DNA of 64,000 nucleotides from assembly GCF_900187365.1 (NCBI RefSeq), contig NZ_FYDG01000001.1, positions 1,155,835-1,219,834 on the forward strand, read 5' to 3'. Positions 34,036 through 43,589 of the stretch are shown here, piece after piece. This DNA comes from Rhodoblastus acidophilus (GTDB taxonomy: Bacteria > Pseudomonadota > Alphaproteobacteria > Rhizobiales > Beijerinckiaceae). The notes beneath the pieces were generated by a model. That model was not told the origin of the DNA and did not search any database. It saw only the letters and a list, made by a program, of their open reading frames with translations. The first letter of the stretch is position 1, and each line of letters opens with the position of its first letter. The position numbers and the translations under genes are program-made.

Positions 34036-36912
34036 ATGCTGATCGACGACTCCGGTCTGATCGGCGGAGCGCGCGACGCGCGCGTGACGGCCGACCGGTC
34101 GAAAACGTCCCTCCTCATCGCCAAAGCGATCGCCAATCGATCGGCGGACAGCGCTCAGGGTTGGACGGAAATCGCGGAAACGATCGCGGCCCTCGCCCCC
34201 GATTTCGTGACCCTGCTGCGGTTCATGCGTCGCGAGCCCGCGCTGCTGCGCGCCTATTTCGCCGTCGAGGACCGGATCGCTCCCCTGATCGCCGTCTGCG
34301 GCCCGGCCGAGCGCGCGCTGGCGCGCTACGCGCGCGATCTCGCGGCGAACCGGGCGCAGCCCATTGTCGATCTCGCCGACGACGAAAACCTGCGCGTGCG
34401 TCTTTACGAACTGGCGCTCATCGCCGGCGCGGCCGATCCCCCCAGCCTCGGCGATGCGGCCGACGCGCTCGGGTTGCGCACGCCGACCGGCGTGGCCGCC
34501 CTCGCCTTTTTGCTGCTCAAGACGGAGCGCGCCTCGTCCCTGCCGCAGCAGATCGTCGGCGCCTGGCCAAGAGACCGGCGCCGCGTGTTCTTCTGGCGCT
34601 ATCTCGCCCTGATGTTCCAGCGGCGCCTCGCGCCCTTCAACGAACCGGCGCGGCATTTCGGCCTCGTTCTCGACGACAAGGAAAAGGCCCGCGTCGCGCG
34701 GCTGATGATGCCCGGCCAATTCGCCGCCGCCAGGCGGACGGGCCTGCAGGTCCTGCGGTACTCGGTGCGGCGCTCGCCGGTGACGCCGCTCGCCTGGTTC
34801 AGTCTCAGCCTGACGCTGCCGCGACTCTCGCGCCTGATCTCGCTGGAATCCTGGACGGCGCTGGCTCGCGCCACGCTCGGGACCTATGCGGCTGGCGACT
34901 TCATGGCGCGGCCGCGCACGGTGCGGCTGATGACCCAACGCTTCGGCGTGGACGGCGTGCTGCATCTCTACCAGCATTACGGCGTGCGCTCGCTGTTCGA
35001 GCAGAGCCTGGAGAACGGCGCGCGCAGCACCAAGAAAATCCTGAAGGATTTTTCCGCGCGCTATCCAAAAATCCTGCCGCCGCAGGTGCTGGAGACGGTG
35101 GGCGCCTTCACCGTCGACCGCGACACGTTCGTCACGCTCGTCAACGAATATCTGACGGGACGCGCCGCCCATGCCGACGCCGACATCGCCGAGATCATGG
35201 GCGCGGTTCTCGCGACGCCCGCGCCGGTGATGCGGTCGCTGCTGCAATGCGAGACCGGCCGCCGCCTGATGGCGGCGCTGACGCAATTCAAGAACAAGCA
35301 CGACATCAACCTTTTGCGCGCGGTCGCCTTCGCCGAGGACGCGCCGGCGCATCCCGCCGACATGGACGGCTTTCTTTACGAGCTGCGCAACGCCTTCGCG
35401 CTCGAACTGGCGATCCACGCCGCCCAGCGCGACGGCCGGCTGGTCGGCAAGCCGACGCGACGCAAATTGTTCGAGAGTTTTTTCCTGCGCGAATTCCAGA
35501 CCGACCAGTTGCCGGTGGAGCGGCTGGACTCCGCGCGCCAACATTTGCGCGCGCGCGCGGTCGGACGCATCAACGCCGTTCTCGACCTGCAGGCCGGCGC
35601 GGCGCGCCTCGAGACCGAGGATCTCGAAGCGTTGGCGCGGGACTGGCGCGATCCGGAGCCGGTCGTCACCCTGCTGGCCCGCCTCAGCGATCCCGCGCGG
35701 CGCGGCGGGCCGAGCCGCGACGCCGCCCATCTGGTGCTGCACGCCGCCAAGGCCGCGGCGCAACGCAAGTTCATGGCGTTCAAATTCGAGGACGCGCGCG
35801 CCCAGCGCCAACTCGCTTTCCTGTCCGAGGCGCAACGCGCCATCTGGCGCCAGCCGCGCGCCCTGGCGCGGGTCGGCGAGGCGCAGCGGCCGGACAATCA
35901 GGCGCGGCTCGACGCGCTGACCCGCGGCCTGCGCGACGGCCTGACGCGCCTGTGCGACAGCGAGCCGGCGGCGCCGGCGCCGCTCACCCAAGAGCTGCGC
36001 GCGGAGATGAGCGAACTCGCCCGCGAGGAGATCAAGGCCAACCCGATCATGGTCGCCGAGCGCGCCCTGGCCGCGCACGTTCCCCGCGACGCGTTTCCCG
36101 CTTGCGCCCGCGCCTGTCTGCTGGACATAGCCGCCGGGCTCGACGACGCGGTTCCCGGCGGTTTCGCGCGGCGCAACGCGGCGCGGATGATGCGCGCCCT
36201 CGCGCGCCTCGGCTTCCCCGACGCCCAGAACGACGACGCCTTCCAGGAGGTGATCGCGGACCTGCGCGCCATCGAGCGCGAGATTCCCAAGGATATGCTC
36301 GACGGCGAAGCCATCTCGCGCGGCCTGGTGGTCACCGCCTTCGATTGCTCGCCGCGCCTGATGCTGACCATCGGCGACATCGTCAACACCGGCTGCTGCC
36401 TGAACTACCAGAGCGGCGGCCGAATCAACGTGCTGCCGGCCTATCTGGTCGACGCCAACATCCAGGCGCTGGTGAGCTGGCGGTTGAAACAGTCGCATTT
36501 CGCCAGTCTGCGCGATTACAAGGCGGTGCTGGGCGCCCTGCTCGGCGGGCGGCCGACCGGCTGCGCCTTCGACGGCGACCGGCTGGTGTTCCGCTTCGCG
36601 CTGCCGGACGGCGCGACCGTGGAAACGCAGGGGCTGGGGTTCGCGCATCTGCGGCAGATCGTGCGGCTCGGGCGCGTGCGCTACAGCCTGTCGCTGCGCC
36701 CCGGCCTCCACGCCGAGCGCGCCTATGCGCAACCCCATCCGTTGCAGCCGCTGATGCACGCCAACCACTCGGAAATCCTGCGCGCGCTGGCGTCCGAGCT
36801 GCAGGCTGTCGAAGGGCGCGCGCTCAACTTCCCGGCATCGCGCAACCCCGACGGCGTCTATTGCGACGCCCTGGGGGGCGTGCAGTCCGGCGAATACACG
36901 GTTCATCCGTAG
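34036..36912 (+). CDS. Large uncharacterised protein encoded with AAA+/M41 protease
   Basis: 958 residues, ATG at 34036. No signal peptide or membrane segment. Residues about 30-780 are almost all helical with Leu/Ala/Arg-rich units, suggesting a helical-repeat scaffold. The last 200 residues differ: VVTAFDCSPRLMLTIGDIVN, a Cys pair C787-C788 (NTGCCLNYQSGG), then VLPAYLVDANIQALVSW, LVFRFALPDGATVETQG, and an ending SGEYTVHP. I do not recognise any family. It is followed nine bases later by the AAA+/M41 gene (GGGAGG between them), so it is a strong candidate for the protease's substrate receptor, scaffold or target. Base composition matches the neighbours. Confidence 0.85.
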   Translation: MLIDDSGLIGGARDARVTADRSKTSLLIAKAIANRSADSAQGWTEIAETIAALAPDFVTLLRFMRREPALLRAYFAVEDRIAPLIAVCGPAERALARYARDLAANRAQPIVDLADDENLRVRLYELALIAGAADPPSLGDAADALGLRTPTGVAALAFLLLKTERASSLPQQIVGAWPRDRRRVFFWRYLALMFQRRLAPFNEPARHFGLVLDDKEKARVARLMMPGQFAAARRTGLQVLRYSVRRSPVTPLAWFSLSLTLPRLSRLISLESWTALARATLGTYAAGDFMARPRTVRLMTQRFGVDGVLHLYQHYGVRSLFEQSLENGARSTKKILKDFSARYPKILPPQVLETVGAFTVDRDTFVTLVNEYLTGRAAHADADIAEIMGAVLATPAPVMRSLLQCETGRRLMAALTQFKNKHDINLLRAVAFAEDAPAHPADMDGFLYELRNAFALELAIHAAQRDGRLVGKPTRRKLFESFFLREFQTDQLPVERLDSARQHLRARAVGRINAVLDLQAGAARLETEDLEALARDWRDPEPVVTLLARLSDPARRGGPSRDAAHLVLHAAKAAAQRKFMAFKFEDARAQRQLAFLSEAQRAIWRQPRALARVGEAQRPDNQARLDALTRGLRDGLTRLCDSEPAAPAPLTQELRAEMSELAREEIKANPIMVAERALAAHVPRDAFPACARACLLDIAAGLDDAVPGGFARRNAARMMRALARLGFPDAQNDDAFQEVIADLRAIEREIPKDMLDGEAISRGLVVTAFDCSPRLMLTIGDIVNTGCCLNYQSGGRINVLPAYLVDANIQALVSWRLKQSHFASLRDYKAVLGALLGGRPTGCAFDGDRLVFRFALPDGATVETQGLGFAHLRQIVRLGRVRYSLSLRPGLHAERAYAQPHPLQPLMHANHSEILRALASELQAVEGRALNFPASRNPDGVYCDALGGVQSGEYTVHP

Positions 36913-36921
36913 GGAGGCCCC

Positions 36922-39900
36922 ATGAAGCAGAAAACCTCGGAGCCGGGCTCCGGCCGCGCCTTCGCCTCCTTCGCCTTTCTTGGCCTCGACGCGAAGCCGC
37001 GCGACGCCGACCCGACGGCCCGCCCGCGCGAACCCGGCGCGGCGGCGGAGGCCTCGCTGCGGGCCGTGCTGGCGCGCAGCCCCGGCCCAGAGGAACAGTT
37101 GTTCCTGACGGTGGTCGGCGAATTCCTGTCCGATGACGAACGCGCGCTGCTTGAGAAGGGCCGCGCAACCCAAATCATCGGCCGCGACCGCGAGGCCGAT
37201 GAAATTCTCGACACGCTGGTGCGCATCAAGGGCAAGGCGCCCGTGCTGATCGCGCCGCCCGGCTCCAAATCGTCCATCGCCCGGCGCGCGGCGCAACGCG
37301 CCATCGCCGGTGATTATCCGCAGGCCAAACCCTATCGCCGCATGCTGGAGCGCGCGCATTGGGTTTCGATCACGCCGAGCCGGCTGATGGCGCTGACCAG
37401 CGCCAATAACGCGGCCGGCCGTAAACAGGCGGTCGAGCGTTTTTTCGACGCGGCGCTGGCCATCGAGAAAAAGGAAAAGATCCGCATCGTCGTGTTCATC
37501 GACGAGTTCCACATGCTCGACGCCGATCAGGTCGAGGCGCTGGCGCCGTATATGGACAGCGACACGCGCGGAATCAGCATTGTCGGCGCCTGCAGCGCCG
37601 ACAAGTTCAACCTCGCCTTCAAGGACAATGAAAATTTCGTTCGGCGCGTCCGGCAGATTCCCGTTGTCGAATTCTCCGACGCGGAGTCGCTGCGCGTGCT
37701 GGAGGCGTCGTGGATTCCGCGCATCGAAACCCATTACGGCGTGCGCTTTGCGCCGCGCGCCCGCGCCGCTCTGGTCAAGCTTGGCGGGGCGCTGCACCGC
37801 GAGGGCGGCAAGATCGACGCCGGCTTGAAAATGGCCCTCGACCTCGCGATCTTTCGGCTGCGCGTCGCCGGGCCGCAGGAGACTCCCATCGCGGTCGAGG
37901 AGGACGACGCCTACGCCTTCTTCAAGGCGCGCACCGGCTATCCCGTCAACCCGTTCAACCCGGAAGAACTCGCCGGCTACATCGCGGCGCTCGACGCCGC
38001 GCTCGGCGACGAAATCGTCGGGCAGGCGCGGATGCGCCGCGACCTGCTGGCGCTGTTCCAGGATGTGATCGTCGGGTCGAAAAAAGACATGGGCGTCATC
38101 GCCCTGCTCGGCCCCACCGGCGTCGGCAAATCCCAAATCGCCAAATTGCTGGCGCGAAATGGCTTCGCCAATCCGCGCGCGCTGTTGCGCATCGACATGA
38201 CCGAATACCGCTCCAACGATTCCAGCCTGAACAAATTGTTCGGCGCCGTGGGCGGCCTCGTCACTTCGACCGAGCGGCAAGGCGTTCTGTGCGACTGGTT
38301 CGACGATCCCTCGCAGGGCAAATATGGCGGCGTCGTGCTGATCGACGAGGCCGAACGCGGCGATCCCGGCGTGTGGGAGCGCCTGATGGAATTTTTCGAC
38401 ACCGGATCTTTCGTCGGCGGCGACGGCCGCAGGCGGCAGGCGCGCCGTCATGTGGTGATCCTCACCAGCAATCGCGGCGACAAGATTCTGTTTCCCGAAG
38501 CCAGCGCGCAATGGAGCGACGACCGGCTCGCCGCCTATGCCGACAGCGTCGATGAGAAGACGCTGAAGCGCCTGTTCCAGATGAAACTGACCGGGCGCGA
38601 CGACTTCCAGATTCCGACGCCGGTGCTCAATCGCATCGACCGCTACACGCTGGCGGCGCCGCTGCGCATGACGCAGGCGGCCGAGATCGTGCGCCGGCTG
38701 GCGCGCGGACACATCGCGGCGCTCGCCCGCGATTTCGAAGTCGCGGCCACGCTCGATCCGCGCATCGCCGAGCGGCTCGCCGAACATCATTTCTCGCATC
38801 TCGACGGCGCGCGGCCGTTGGAGCGCGGGGTGGCGCAATTCTTCAACGCGGTGAAGGAGCGGCTGCAGGCCGGCGCGATCCGCACGCTGCGCGGCCAGGC
38901 GATGGATCTGGTTCTGCAAGCCGACAACGAGGCCGAGGGGCGCGCGCGGGCGTTGCGCCAGGGCGAGACCCTGTTCGAGATCGAACTGCCGAAGGCGCGT
39001 GTTTCGGATCCGCTGCTCGACCCGGATTTCACGCGCAAGCTTGCGCGTCTCGGCGAAGTCCTGCCGCAACAGGTCAAAGGACAGGACGACGCCGTCGAAC
39101 GCACCATCGAGGCGCTGACCAGCTGGCTGTCGCTGCCGCTGGAGACGCGGCGGCCGCTGGGACTGTTCTGGGTCGGGCCGACCGGCGTCGGCAAGACCGA
39201 ACTGGCGCGCGCGATTTCGCTGGCTTTGTTCGAGAGCGGCGAACGCGCGGAAATCATTCCCTTCGGCGAGATTTCCAACGAGCACCGCCTGAACCAGGTG
39301 ATCGGCTCGCCGCCGGGAACCATTGGCTCGGACGAGGTGCGCGCCTTCGAGCGCGCCTTGCGCAACATGCCCGACGGCGGCGTGCTGGTGTTCGACGAAA
39401 TCTCCAACATGGGCGAGAATTCCGCGACGCGCGACGCGCTGTTCAAACGGCTGTATCACCCGTTTGAAGAAGGGCGCTGGACCTCCTCGGCGACCGGCGA
39501 GACTTACGATCTCGGCAAATATGTTTTCGTTCTCACCGGCAATGACGGCGAGGATTTTTTCAGGGGAACGGAATCGGATGAAATCCGCGCGCAGATCTGG
39601 CGCAAGCTCAAGGCGCCGGACAAGCTGCGCAAACTGCTGAGCGAACGCGGCGTGCCGCAGCCGTTCCTCGGGCGCATGGCCGACGTCATCCTGTTCAAGC
39701 CGCTGACCCGCGCCATCGCGCGCGACGTGGCGCGCAAATTGTTCGCCGGCATCGTCGACCGCTATGCCGCGCTCGGCGTCGAAACGCGCGTGGACGAGGC
39801 GTTCTACAGCCGGTTCGGCGACCTGTTCTACACAGCCGACAAGGGCGCCCGCAGCCTGCGCGACATGGCGACCCACCGCGTCAACCATGTCATCGCCGCC

Positions 39901-40761
39901 ACGCTGTCGCAAATCGGCTGCGCGCCCGACGTTCTGCGCGCGCACTGGGTGCGGCTCAGGATCGACGCGCAGCTGCCGGAGCGGCCCTTCGCCACACCGG
40001 ACGACCCCAAACCCAAGGTCGAATTCATCGTCGAGATCGGCGCGCGGCAAAGCGCGACGCCGAGCCTGACCGTGGCGAAGGACTACACGCAATTCGCCGC
40101 CGCGCCCAAGCGGCTGCCGGAGGCGCAGGCCCGCGCCACCGCTTATCACGAAGCCGGCCACGCCGTCGTCAACGACCCCGCCGTCACCGGGCAGAAACTC
40201 ACCTGGCTCACCATTCTTGGCGACGTCGGCAATCTCGGCTTCGCGCTTTACGACGACGACGAGGACCGGCCGGTTCATGTGGTGGACCGGCGCGGCGCCG
40301 TGCTGCGGCTGGCGCGCATGATGGCGGGACAGACGGCGATGACGCTGGCCGGGTTCGCGCCGGACGCGGGCTGGGCCGCCGACCTGCGCGCGGCGCGCCA
40401 GCTGGCGCGGCGGATGATCCTGGAATGGGGACTCGATCCCGAATTTCTCGGCGTCACGCCGGCGCATGACACCGGCCGCAATGACGATCCGCATCTGCTC
40501 AGCCCGCGCCAGATCGACCGGCTCGCCGACGCGATCGCGGGCCTGCTCGCCGAAGCCCTGGCGCAGGCCCAGGTTGATCTCGGGCGCAACTGGACTCTGG
40601 TCGAGGCTGTCGTCGCCGACCTGCTGGAGCGCGGCCATCTGTCGGGGGAGAGGTTCGACGCCTTGCGCCAGCGACATCCGGCGCGTGAGACCGCCGATCA
40701 CGCCAAGATCGCGGGCGTCGATGTATGCGCCCGTCTTCTCGTGCGCAACACGGAGATTTGA
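36922..40761 (+). CDS. Triple AAA+ ATPase with C-terminal FtsH-type (M41) zinc protease domain
   Basis: 1279 residues, no membrane segment. Module 1 (about 85-330) resembles ClpA/B D1: degenerate Walker A APPGSKSS (111-118), intact Walker B VVFIDEFH (D194, E195). Module 2 (about 355-690) is ClpB-D2-like: GPTGVGKS (397-404), LIDEAE (D475, E476), LNRIDRYTL and the sensor-2 GARPLERG. Module 3 (about 700-1010) repeats this: GPTGVGKT (752-759), VFDEISN (D825, E826), LGRMADVILFKPL and GARSLRDM. The C-terminus (about 1060-1250) is M41-like: AYHEAGHAVV with H1076, E1077, H1080, and third ligand D1154 in WAADLRAARQLARRMI, as in FtsH. Likely a soluble ATP-driven unfoldase-protease. The joining of Clp-type modules to an FtsH-type protease in one chain is the odd point. 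Confidence 0.93.
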   Translation: MKQKTSEPGSGRAFASFAFLGLDAKPRDADPTARPREPGAAAEASLRAVLARSPGPEEQLFLTVVGEFLSDDERALLEKGRATQIIGRDREADEILDTLVRIKGKAPVLIAPPGSKSSIARRAAQRAIAGDYPQAKPYRRMLERAHWVSITPSRLMALTSANNAAGRKQAVERFFDAALAIEKKEKIRIVVFIDEFHMLDADQVEALAPYMDSDTRGISIVGACSADKFNLAFKDNENFVRRVRQIPVVEFSDAESLRVLEASWIPRIETHYGVRFAPRARAALVKLGGALHREGGKIDAGLKMALDLAIFRLRVAGPQETPIAVEEDDAYAFFKARTGYPVNPFNPEELAGYIAALDAALGDEIVGQARMRRDLLALFQDVIVGSKKDMGVIALLGPTGVGKSQIAKLLARNGFANPRALLRIDMTEYRSNDSSLNKLFGAVGGLVTSTERQGVLCDWFDDPSQGKYGGVVLIDEAERGDPGVWERLMEFFDTGSFVGGDGRRRQARRHVVILTSNRGDKILFPEASAQWSDDRLAAYADSVDEKTLKRLFQMKLTGRDDFQIPTPVLNRIDRYTLAAPLRMTQAAEIVRRLARGHIAALARDFEVAATLDPRIAERLAEHHFSHLDGARPLERGVAQFFNAVKERLQAGAIRTLRGQAMDLVLQADNEAEGRARALRQGETLFEIELPKARVSDPLLDPDFTRKLARLGEVLPQQVKGQDDAVERTIEALTSWLSLPLETRRPLGLFWVGPTGVGKTELARAISLALFESGERAEIIPFGEISNEHRLNQVIGSPPGTIGSDEVRAFERALRNMPDGGVLVFDEISNMGENSATRDALFKRLYHPFEEGRWTSSATGETYDLGKYVFVLTGNDGEDFFRGTESDEIRAQIWRKLKAPDKLRKLLSERGVPQPFLGRMADVILFKPLTRAIARDVARKLFAGIVDRYAALGVETRVDEAFYSRFGDLFYTADKGARSLRDMATHRVNHVIAATLSQIGCAPDVLRAHWVRLRIDAQLPERPFATPDDPKPKVEFIVEIGARQSATPSLTVAKDYTQFAAAPKRLPEAQARATAYHEAGHAVVNDPAVTGQKLTWLTILGDVGNLGFALYDDDEDRPVHVVDRRGAVLRLARMMAGQTAMTLAGFAPDAGWAADLRAARQLARRMILEWGLDPEFLGVTPAHDTGRNDDPHLLSPRQIDRLADAIAGLLAEALAQAQVDLGRNWTLVEAVVADLLERGHLSGERFDALRQRHPARETADHAKIAGVDVCARLLVRNTEI

Positions 40762-42249
40762 ATGCGCGCCAACGCCCAAACCAACGCCCCCGTCATGGGT
40801 CCGGGACGAGGCGCGACGCTCGCCTCGCACGGGCCATGGACCAGCTCGCGTCCGGGCCGCCTGAGCTATCTCGCCTTTCGCACGGCGACTCGCGAGGGGC
40901 CGTGGATTCCGCGCGTCATCGAAGGCCGCGTCCCGCGTGAGATCAGCGGCGCGCTCTATCGCAACGGCCCCGGACAAAAAGAGACGTTCGACGTGCCGCT
41001 CGGCCATTTTTTCGACGGCGACGCCTATCTGACCGCGATCCGTTTCGACGAGGGCCGCGTGTCCGGCGTGTCGCGGTTTGTGGCGACGTCCGAGCGCATC
41101 CACGAGCAGAAATATCGCCAGATGCGCTATCACGAATTCGGCACGCGCTGCCCCGGCCGCGCGCTTGGCTTCAAGAATCCGCCCAACGTCAACGTGTTCG
41201 CCATGGCCGGCGGTCACTTCGCGCTGTCGGAAGGGGCGCCGCCCGTTCAGTTTGAGCCGGAGACGCTGGCGTGCCAGGGCGCGCGCGATTTCGGCGGCAG
41301 CTGGCCGGCGCGCACCACATTCACGGCGCATCCCAAGCGCGATCCGGCGACCGGCGACGTCTACGCCTATGGCCTGACCATGGCGCTCTCTCCCGAACTG
41401 GTGCTGGCGCGCCTTCCGGCGGGCGAGACCGCATTCCAGACGTTCGCGCGGGTGCGGGTCGGCAATTTCTATCCGGTGCATGACTTCATGATCACCAAAA
41501 CTTACGTGATCCTCGCGCTGCCGCCGGTTTACATCAACATGTGGGGCATGTTGCGCGGGAGGTCGTGCATCGCCAAAAACATCGTCGCCGAGCGCGGCAA
41601 GCCGCTGCGCATCATCGTGGCGCGCAAGGACGGACAGGGGCAGGCGGTCATCGTCGAGAGCGAACCCGCCAGCATGATCTTCCACCATTGCAACGCCGTC
41701 GAAAGCGCCGACGGAAACACGATCCGGCTGATCTCCATGGAGACGGACGCCAGCGCCTTCCAGATGCTCGGCGGCTGGGGGGGCGCGGCCGGTCTGGAAC
41801 AGCCCCGCTCGCAGATGACCGAATTCGTCATCGACCTGAAATCGCGGTCGCTGTCGCGCGCCGCCCTGACGGAGAACGGGCCAATCGAATTTCCCGCCAT
41901 CGACAATCGCCAACTCGGGCGGAAGATGGGGGCGATCTACGCGCTGCGGACCCTGGACGCGACGGACGACCCGCTCGCCTTCGACACGCTGATGGCCTGG
42001 GACGGCGCGCGGTTGCGCGAAGTGCGCGCCGGGCGCGGTCAGGTGTTCGGCGAGGCGGTCGCGCTGGTGGACCGGACCGGGCGATCGTGGATCTCACACC
42101 TTGGCTATGATTCCGAGGCCGACGAAACCTTCCTCGACATTCGCGCCCCCGACGGGCTCGACCTCGTGGCGCGGATCCGGTTCGGCTTTCGCATCCCGCT
42201 GGGTTTCCACGGCTGTTTCGCGCCCAGCGCCGACGCCTTGCTTGCGTGA
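40762..42249 (+). CDS. Carotenoid oxygenase (RPE65/CCD family)
   Basis: 495 residues. The four iron-binding His are visible: H190 (TAHPKRD), H240 (PVHDFMIT), H308 (IFHHCNAVE) and H483 (GFHGCF). RNGPGQKETFD and HFFDGDAYLTAI match the family N-terminus. Cleaves a double bond of carotenoids, apocarotenoids or stilbenoids with O2; exact substrate unknown. The ATG follows the protease stop with no bases between (TGAATG), so the two are translationally coupled, an unexpected partnership. No carotenoid synthesis genes are seen in the window. Confidence 0.93.
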   Translation: MRANAQTNAPVMGPGRGATLASHGPWTSSRPGRLSYLAFRTATREGPWIPRVIEGRVPREISGALYRNGPGQKETFDVPLGHFFDGDAYLTAIRFDEGRVSGVSRFVATSERIHEQKYRQMRYHEFGTRCPGRALGFKNPPNVNVFAMAGGHFALSEGAPPVQFEPETLACQGARDFGGSWPARTTFTAHPKRDPATGDVYAYGLTMALSPELVLARLPAGETAFQTFARVRVGNFYPVHDFMITKTYVILALPPVYINMWGMLRGRSCIAKNIVAERGKPLRIIVARKDGQGQAVIVESEPASMIFHHCNAVESADGNTIRLISMETDASAFQMLGGWGGAAGLEQPRSQMTEFVIDLKSRSLSRAALTENGPIEFPAIDNRQLGRKMGAIYALRTLDATDDPLAFDTLMAWDGARLREVRAGRGQVFGEAVALVDRTGRSWISHLGYDSEADETFLDIRAPDGLDLVARIRFGFRIPLGFHGCFAPSADALLA

Positions 42250-42260
42250 CGCCGCGACGG

Positions 42261-43589
42261 TCAGCGCGAGCCCGGCGCCAGCCGCACCCGCGCTGAAAAA
42301 CCGGCGTCGGCGCCGGCGGGCGGCGACGCCAATTCAAACGACAGGCCGGCGCCCCGGCAGATCGCGGCGACGATAGCGAGGCCGAGTCCCGAGCCCTCCG
42401 CCCGCGTCGCGCCGCGCGCGAACGGACGCGACAGGCAAGCGAGCTTGTCCGGCGGAACCGCCGGACCGCCATTGACGACCTCAAAACCATCGGCACCGAG
42501 ACGCAGCGTGATCGGCTGGTCGGGATCGCCATGCTTGAGGGCGTTCTCGATCAGATTGCGGGCGAGCACGGCGAAGGCGTCGGGATCGAGATCGGAAACC
42601 GGCCCGTCCCCCTCGATCTCGACGCTCACGCGGGGATCGTCGGCGGCCTCTATCTCCGCGATCACCAGACGCAGCACCGGGGCCAGCGGCGCGGGCGCGG
42701 GCGCGAGCAGGCCGCCGCCCTCGGCCTTGGCCAGTTGCAGCAGCTTTTCCGACAGACGCGCCAGCCGGCGCAGCGCCGCCGCTATGGCCCGCGCCCGCTC
42801 ACGCGCGGCGCCCTCGGGCAATTCGGCCATCAGCCGCTGCGCCTGGGCCAGCGCGGCGGCGATGGGCGTGCGCAATTCATGCGCGCTGTTGGCGGTAAAA
42901 CTGCGCTCCGCCTGCAGCGCGTCGCCGAGGCGCCCGATCAGCGCATTGACGGCGGCCGCGACCGGCGCGACCTCGCGCGGCAAGGACTGCGCCGGCAAGG
43001 GCGCGAGATTGCCGCGCCCCCGGCTTTCCAATTCGGCGCGCAACTTTTCCACCGGCTTGAGCGCGAGGCGCACGAACACCCAAACCGCCGCGAGAATGGC
43101 CGGCGCCACCGCGAACAGCGGCCCCATCAACGCGGCGAGCGCGCGCCAGACCGCGCTGCGGCGATGTTCGATCTTCTCCGCCGTGGTGACGGAAATGGCG
43201 CCCCTGACGCCGGAAACGGAATAGGCGCGCAGGCTTGCGGTGGAGAAGAAGCCCGCCGGCGGATGCTCCGGGAATTCGGCGAGATCGGCGTCGGCGGATT
43301 GCAGCAACACCTTGCCGGCGCCGTCGCGCACGACATAGGCGATGTCCTCGGCCTTCTTCCCGACGGGGGCGACCCTCTGCGCTTCCGTGGTCTCGCGCGT
43401 CAAAAGTTCGGCATAGGCCAGCGGCAGCACGCGTTCGGCCACCTCGCGCAGCGCCCCGTCGAACAGATCGTCGGTTTCCCGCTGCAGCATCAGGCCGCCG
43501 ACCGCCGCGCCGGCGAACCACACCACGGACACAGCCAGCGTCAGCGCCACGGCGAGGCGGCGGCGCAGGCTCCAGCCCTGCGCCGTCAC
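42261..43589 (-). CDS. Sensor histidine kinase, QseC/TctE-like
   Basis: 442 residues from a GTG at 43589 overlapping the regulator stop (GTGA). TM1 about 11-34, periplasmic domain about 35-145, TM2 about 150-175, HAMP, H-box NSAHELRTPIAAAL with H237, N-box LIENALKHGDPDQP, G-box GSGLGLAIVAAI. Classical inner-membrane kinase paired with the regulator before it. With the divergent PepSY gene this is the second PepSY/two-component module of the window. Confidence 0.93.
   Translation of the reverse strand: MTAQGWSLRRRLAVALTLAVSVVWFAGAAVGGLMLQRETDDLFDGALREVAERVLPLAYAELLTRETTEAQRVAPVGKKAEDIAYVVRDGAGKVLLQSADADLAEFPEHPPAGFFSTASLRAYSVSGVRGAISVTTAEKIEHRRSAVWRALAALMGPLFAVAPAILAAVWVFVRLALKPVEKLRAELESRGRGNLAPLPAQSLPREVAPVAAAVNALIGRLGDALQAERSFTANSAHELRTPIAAALAQAQRLMAELPEGAARERARAIAAALRRLARLSEKLLQLAKAEGGGLLAPAPAPLAPVLRLVIAEIEAADDPRVSVEIEGDGPVSDLDPDAFAVLARNLIENALKHGDPDQPITLRLGADGFEVVNGGPAVPPDKLACLSRPFARGATRAEGSGLGLAIVAAICRGAGLSFELASPPAGADAGFSARVRLAPGSR

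Noticed and set aside
33949..41913. Uninterrupted antisense frame of 2654 codons opposite the three-gene operon
   Set aside because: Its translation is low-complexity Arg/Gln/Ala/His-rich and shows no domain. The plus-strand genes carry complete catalytic motifs and ribosome-binding sites. Strong GC bias at wobble positions keeps the antisense frame free of stops.
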